Assembly: GCF_030693625.1 (NCBI RefSeq)
Contig: NZ_JAUYAF010000040.1
Span: 1 to 33,691, forward strand
Source of the DNA: Phenylobacterium sp.
GTDB lineage: Bacteria; Pseudomonadota; Alphaproteobacteria; Caulobacterales; Caulobacteraceae
Reading direction: 5' to 3'
Length of the DNA stretch: 33,691 nucleotides
Positions 30,539 through 33,691 of the stretch are shown here, piece after piece (the stretch's first letter is position 1; each line of letters starts with the position of its first letter). The notes below the pieces were generated by a model that was given only the letters and a program-made list of their open reading frames with translations, had not been told where the DNA came from and did no database searches. The translations under genes and the position numbers were made by a program.

Positions 30539-32626
30539 TCAGATCATATTGGTAAGGACGTCGAACAGCTCCTTGGCGGCCTGCACCATGCGGGCCGAAG
30601 CGTTAAACGCCTGTTGGTAGGTGGTGAGACGCACAAGCTCTTCGTCGAGGTTCACGCCCTCCACCGACTGCCGTCGGGCCGTGGCCTCGGTGGCCACGGA
30701 GTCAGCGGACTGTTTGCGGGTGTCGGCGGCCTGGGCGCGGCGGCCGATGGAGCCGCCGAACTCCGCGGCGTAGCGCGAGACGGTCATGGTCACCGCCCCA
30801 AGCTCTCCGGCCGCGCTGAACGCGGTGGCGATGTCGCCCGAGCCCGCCAGGGCCAGGGCGCCCCTTCCGTCCCCGGGCCGCAGGGAGGCGGCCGGCGGGG
30901 TCACCGACAGGTCAAGCTTGCCCAGGGCCAGCTTCATCGGGTTGGAGACCAGGGCCTGGTCGACGCTGAACCGCCCCGCCCGGCTCGACCGCTCGTTGCC
31001 CCCCAGGCCGAAGAGCTGGCTGAGGGAGGCGCCGTCGGTTCCGCGCTTGGTGTCGTCCTTGGCCACGGCGAGCCGGACATCGCCGCCCCCGTTGCCCGCG
31101 AAGGTCATCTTGCCGCTGGAGTCGAGGGAGAAGGTCCCATAGAGGCCCACCCCGGTCGAACTGGCGTTCAGGGTGTCCAGCAGGTCCTGCATCGTCCCGG
31201 CGGGCGGCATGGTGATGGAGATGTTGCGCAGCGGGCGGCCGTCGGCCTGGGCCAGGTTGAGCTGGATCACATCGCCGGGCGTGAATCCGTGACCGTCGGT
31301 CAGCTTCAGGCCGGTCTCGTAGTTGGTCACCCCGTTCGACCGGACAATGTCGTTGAGGCCGAAGAAGTGGGAGAAGGCCCGACCGGCCTTCATCGAGGTT
31401 CCCTCATCCATGGCCACGCCATAGCCGGCCCCGGCCGCCAGGCTGAGCTGGCCGTCCGAGAAGCTGGCCGTGGCCATCCCGCCCAGCGCGTTGTTCAGGT
31501 CGGCCAGGAAGTCGCCGCTGAAGGCGCCGCCAGGCGTCATGGTCTGGTTGTCGAAGTCGATGACCACCGAGGATTGGACCACGCCATTGGCCCGATCGAC
31601 GATGGCGATGGTGGAGGTTCCGGTGAAGCCCGCGGCGGCGGTGTCCAGGTCCGTGCCGACGTCGCGGCCCGTCATGCTGGCGGGCGGCGGCATGGCGGCG
31701 TTGGCGTTATGCGCCGCGTTCAACTGCTCGGTCACGCGGCTGACAAACTCGCCGAGTTGATCCGACAGACCCGGCAGGACCTGGTCGCGCAGGTCCATCA
31801 GGCCCCGCAGGTCGCCGCCGGTGATGGTGATGGGCTGGGCCTGGCCGATGCCGCCGATGGGTTCGATGGCGATATAGGACATCGTCGAGTCGGTGCGGTT
31901 GTAGCTGAGCTTGGCGGCGTTATCGCCGGCCAGCAGATAGCCCTCGGCCGAGCGGATGGTGACCCCGCCCTGGCTCCTTTGCTGAACCTGCACGTTCATG
32001 ATGGCCGCCAGTTCGTCGATGAGCTGGCTCTGGATGTTCTCCGAGCCGGAGGCGTCGGCGTTGGCCAGGTTCGCGCGGCTGACGTCGGAGTTCAGCCGGT
32101 TGATCTGTTCCAGCAGGTCGTTGGCGCGGTCGATGTCGGCCTTGGCCTGGGCGTCGACGGTGTTTCCCAGGTCATTGATGTGGGTGTTGATGCGAGCGCC
32201 TTCGTTGAGGAAGTCGCTGACATTGGAGATCGCCTGGCTGCGCAGCAGGCTGGAGGACGGGTCATCGGAGGCCGCCGAGAAGGCGGAATAGATGCTGTCC
32301 ATGCGCGAGAAGAAGAAGTTGTTGCTGGACGGGTCGCCGAACAGGCTCTGGGCGTTGTCGAGATATTCCGACACCGTGCCCCAGTGCTTGGAGTCCGAGG
32401 TCGCCGTCAGGGTCGCCATCTGCAGATACTGGTCGGTGATCCGCTTGACGCCGGAAACCTCGACCCCCATCCCCATGCCGCCGACGACCAGCGGCTTCTG
32501 GTCAATGGTCTTGCGGACATAGCCAGGCGTGTTGACGTTGGCGATGTTGTCGGAGGTGGTCCGCAGGCCGGCCTGCGCCGCCTGCAGGCCGGAAGCCGCG
32601 GTCCTGAGGGAAACGGTCAGGGACAT
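30539..32626 (-). CDS. flgK: Flagellar hook-associated protein FlgK
   Basis: The 695-residue HAP1 protein joins hook and filament. The N-terminal rod/hook consensus is clear (ASGLQAAQAGLRTTSDNIAN, then VNTPGYVRKT), as is the C-terminal block GVNLDEELVRLTTYQQAFNA with ARMVQAAKELFDVL. The central part (about 130-640) is variable and makes the protein longer than the 550-residue enterobacterial form, usual for alphaproteobacteria. GGAGG lies just upstream of the ATG. First gene of flgK-flgL; a leader of about 135 bases containing ftr-like palindromes separates it from its predicted transcription start. Confidence 0.95.
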   Translation of the reverse strand: MSLTVSLRTAASGLQAAQAGLRTTSDNIANVNTPGYVRKTIDQKPLVVGGMGMGVEVSGVKRITDQYLQMATLTATSDSKHWGTVSEYLDNAQSLFGDPSSNNFFFSRMDSIYSAFSAASDDPSSSLLRSQAISNVSDFLNEGARINTHINDLGNTVDAQAKADIDRANDLLEQINRLNSDVSRANLANADASGSENIQSQLIDELAAIMNVQVQQRSQGGVTIRSAEGYLLAGDNAAKLSYNRTDSTMSYIAIEPIGGIGQAQPITITGGDLRGLMDLRDQVLPGLSDQLGEFVSRVTEQLNAAHNANAAMPPPASMTGRDVGTDLDTAAAGFTGTSTIAIVDRANGVVQSSVVIDFDNQTMTPGGAFSGDFLADLNNALGGMATASFSDGQLSLAAGAGYGVAMDEGTSMKAGRAFSHFFGLNDIVRSNGVTNYETGLKLTDGHGFTPGDVIQLNLAQADGRPLRNISITMPPAGTMQDLLDTLNASSTGVGLYGTFSLDSSGKMTFAGNGGGDVRLAVAKDDTKRGTDGASLSQLFGLGGNERSSRAGRFSVDQALVSNPMKLALGKLDLSVTPPAASLRPGDGRGALALAGSGDIATAFSAAGELGAVTMTVSRYAAEFGGSIGRRAQAADTRKQSADSVATEATARRQSVEGVNLDEELVRLTTYQQAFNASARMVQAAKELFDVLTNMI

Positions 32627-32639
32627 CTCTTAGCCCTCC

Positions 32640-32680
32640 GCCCGGCAAAGCCTGACGCCCGACCCGGCCAAATCTGCCGG
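32640..32680. promoter_or_regulatory. ftr-like sites (possible FlbD targets) in the flgK leader
   Basis: Two related sequences: GCCCGGCAAAGCC at 32640-32652 and the palindrome CCGGC-CAAATCT-GCCGG (arms 32664-32668 and 32676-32680). Caulobacter sigma-54 flagellar promoters are controlled by FlbD bound at ftr elements of CCGGCAAA-like sequence placed about 100 bases from the promoter. Here the sites lie about 95-130 bases downstream of the flgK promoter. Assignment to FlbD is inference from resemblance. Confidence 0.55.
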
Positions 32681-32772
32681 TAGTCTGGGGAACGCCCGCG
32701 CGTAAGGCTGAAATTTCTTCAACATTTTCAATGTGGTCCCTTTAGGGCCCCGATGAGCTTGCGATCCGTGGC

Positions 32773-32787
32773 GCAAGAGCGGCGCCA
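32773..32787 (-). promoter_or_regulatory. Sigma-54 promoter of flgK-flgL
   Basis: Read on the minus strand: TGGCGC-CGCTC-TTGC, with the -24 GG and -12 GC at the exact required spacing. Predicted start of transcription is near 32761, giving a leader of about 135 bases before flgK. It fits sigma-54 control of late flagellar genes. Confidence 0.8.
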
Positions 32788-32942
32788 GTTCGTCGAAGTG
32801 ACCGGTGAGACCGACCGGGCGGCAGGGACGACCTATCAAGGTGGCCAGGCTCGGCAAAAAGCGCCGCGACAGGCTGGCGCGAGCATGCGGGCGCGCGACT
32901 AAAAGTGTTTTAAAACAGACGATTAATAGCCATTGGCCAAGT

Positions 32943-32957
32943 TGGCGCGGAGGTTGC
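32943..32957 (+). promoter_or_regulatory. Sigma-54 promoter of the divergent flagellar-type gene
   Basis: TGGCGC-GGAGG-TTGC, with -24 GG at 32944-32945 and -12 GC at 32956-32957. The predicted start near 32969 lies about 33 bases before the ATG at 33002, which rules out the in-frame ATG at 32933 as the true start. It is divergent from the flgK promoter, about 160 bases apart, with an AT-rich stretch (32901-32927, including TGTTTTAAAACA) between. Confidence 0.8.
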
Positions 32958-33001
32958 TGAGCAGGGTGGCGACCACTTCGTCCGCTGGACCCACCCACCT
33001 C

Positions 33002-33592
33002 ATGACCGCGCCTCTGCTCAACGCCTCGACCCTCACCCCGACCGGCGCCGCCGGCGGAGCGGCTGGTCTGTTCGGCGCCGCCGCGGGCGGAGGACCGGCG
33101 GCGGGCTTCGAAGCTCTGATGGCCGCCTTCTTCGGCGGCCCGGGCGCGGCCGAGCCGATGCTGGGCGCGGACGGCAAGCCCGTGGTTCAGGCCACCGGCC
33201 CGGCCAAGGGCGACAAGGCCACGGCGGACGGCAAGGCCGAGGGCGAGGTCGCCGACACCGCCACCCCCTCCACCGACGCCCTGATCCTGGCCGCCCTGCT
33301 GGCCCAGCCCATCGCCGCGCCGCCTCCCATCGTCCCCACGACCGCCGAGGGCCAAGCCGAGGGCGAAACCCCGGCGGGCGGTTCCGCCGCCCCCGCCTTC
33401 GGTCCCGTGGTTTCCGACGCCGCCCTCGCCCAGGCCCTGCAGCCCGCGAAGGCCGCCGACGCCAAGGCCGCGAACACCGCCGGCGTCGTGGCCCAGGCCG
33501 CCGCCGATACGGCCACGGCGCAGGCCTCTGAGGCGCAAACCGACGCCGAACCCGCCCACCTGGCCGGCGCCGAGAATGATGATTTTCACTGA
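33002..33592 (+). CDS. Ala/Gly-rich protein resembling a FliK N-terminus (196 aa)
   Basis: The 196-residue product starts MTAPLLNASTLTPTG and is very rich in Ala, Gly, Pro and Thr, without signal peptide or folded domain. It resembles the exported N-terminal part of hook-length control proteins (FliK). The globular C-terminal domain that switches export specificity is missing, and the frame ends in TGA nine bases before the stop of a convergent gene. The sigma-54 promoter and its position opposite flgK match the place where Caulobacter encodes FliK, FlgD and FlgE. It could be a truncated FliK, a short relative, or an unrelated exported protein. Flagellar link is likely; identity uncertain. 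Confidence 0.65.
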   Translation: MTAPLLNASTLTPTGAAGGAAGLFGAAAGGGPAAGFEALMAAFFGGPGAAEPMLGADGKPVVQATGPAKGDKATADGKAEGEVADTATPSTDALILAALLAQPIAAPPPIVPTTAEGQAEGETPAGGSAAPAFGPVVSDAALAQALQPAKAADAKAANTAGVVAQAAADTATAQASEAQTDAEPAHLAGAENDDFH

Positions 33593-33600
33593 TCGCTCCG

Positions 33601-33691
33601 TTAGCTGTGGCTGGTCACAGCGGTCTTTATCAGCTTGGCATAGTAGAAGCCGTCGTGGCCGTCCAGCTGCGGCAGCAACTGGCGACCGTGG
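33601..33691 (-). CDS. Probable RsmB-type rRNA methyltransferase, C-terminal end
   Basis: The last 29 codons of a gene enter from the right edge and end in a TAA at 33603-33601. They read HGRQLLPQLDGHDGFYYAKL followed by a short tail. LLP-x-x-DG-x-DGFY-A is the C-terminal signature of RsmB/NOP2-family 16S rRNA cytosine-C5 methyltransferases. Only this fragment is visible, so the assignment rests on one motif. Confidence 0.65.
   Translation of the reverse strand, partial: HGRQLLPQLDGHDGFYYAKLIKTAVTSHS

Noticed and set aside
30497..32683. 728-codon open frame on the plus strand antisense to flgK
   Set aside because: It is the complement of the well-supported flgK gene and has the Gly/Val/Asp/His composition of a shadow frame, with no promoter or ribosome site.

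Overview
The window looks like chromosomal DNA of a GC-rich alphaproteobacterium of the Caulobacterales type (Caulobacter/Phenylobacterium-like). The signs are very high G+C with strong third-position GC bias, a flgK-flgL operon driven by a sigma-54 promoter with a divergent sigma-54 promoter facing away from it, ftr-like palindromes, short palindromic intergenic repeats, and many small conserved genes. The genus call is inference; no rRNA or tRNA gene is visible to fix it.

Layout. 1-6.1 kb: the start of a membrane protein, divergent trxB, a palindromic repeat pair, a divergent murA-type gene, a small lipoprotein, an AraC-GyrI regulator broken by one extra base, a GNAT acetyltransferase and a SleB-type cell wall hydrolase with an unresolved 5' end. 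6.1-9.9 kb: the complete de novo NAD operon nadA-nadB-nadC behind two near-identical operator-like palindromes. 9.9-17.8 kb: two small polar proteins with a strong terminator, a CurA-like reductase, a divergent pair made of a DJ-1/PfpI enzyme and a GlxA-type regulator, a DUF1003 membrane protein, a second SleB-type hydrolase, small envelope proteins, an alpha/beta hydrolase and a DsbA-like oxidoreductase. 17.9-20.1 kb: uvrB.

20.15-23.4 kb is the accessory part. It holds an AT-rich SEFIR/TIR-superfamily gene (probable single-gene NAD-targeting anti-phage or abortive protein), an intact vapBC toxin-antitoxin pair, a decayed alpha/beta hydrolase, three kinds of palindromic repeat, and a BrnA-type antitoxin whose BrnT toxin survives only as about 24 C-terminal codons. 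The downstream flank of uvrB therefore looks like a small integration and decay hotspot, and the SEFIR gene with its uncharacterised C-terminal two thirds is the best candidate for a little-described system.

23.4-29.6 kb returns to ordinary chromosome: a secreted protein with a tryptophan-rich internal repeat, two tandem paralogous small proteins, a 47-residue membrane peptide, a small acetyltransferase, a DUF3617 lipoprotein, a thiolase, an AlkD-type glycosylase broken by one extra base, mnmA, and a small unknown gene. 29.6-33.7 kb is flagellar: flgL and flgK on the minus strand, a control region with two sigma-54 promoters and ftr-like sites, a short Ala/Gly-rich protein resembling a FliK N-terminus, and the 3' end of a probable rsmB.

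Four convergent gene pairs overlap by exactly four bases with interlocked stop codons (CTAG or CTAA). Two, possibly three, genes carry single-base insertions; these could be true pseudogenes or base-calling errors and should be checked against raw reads.
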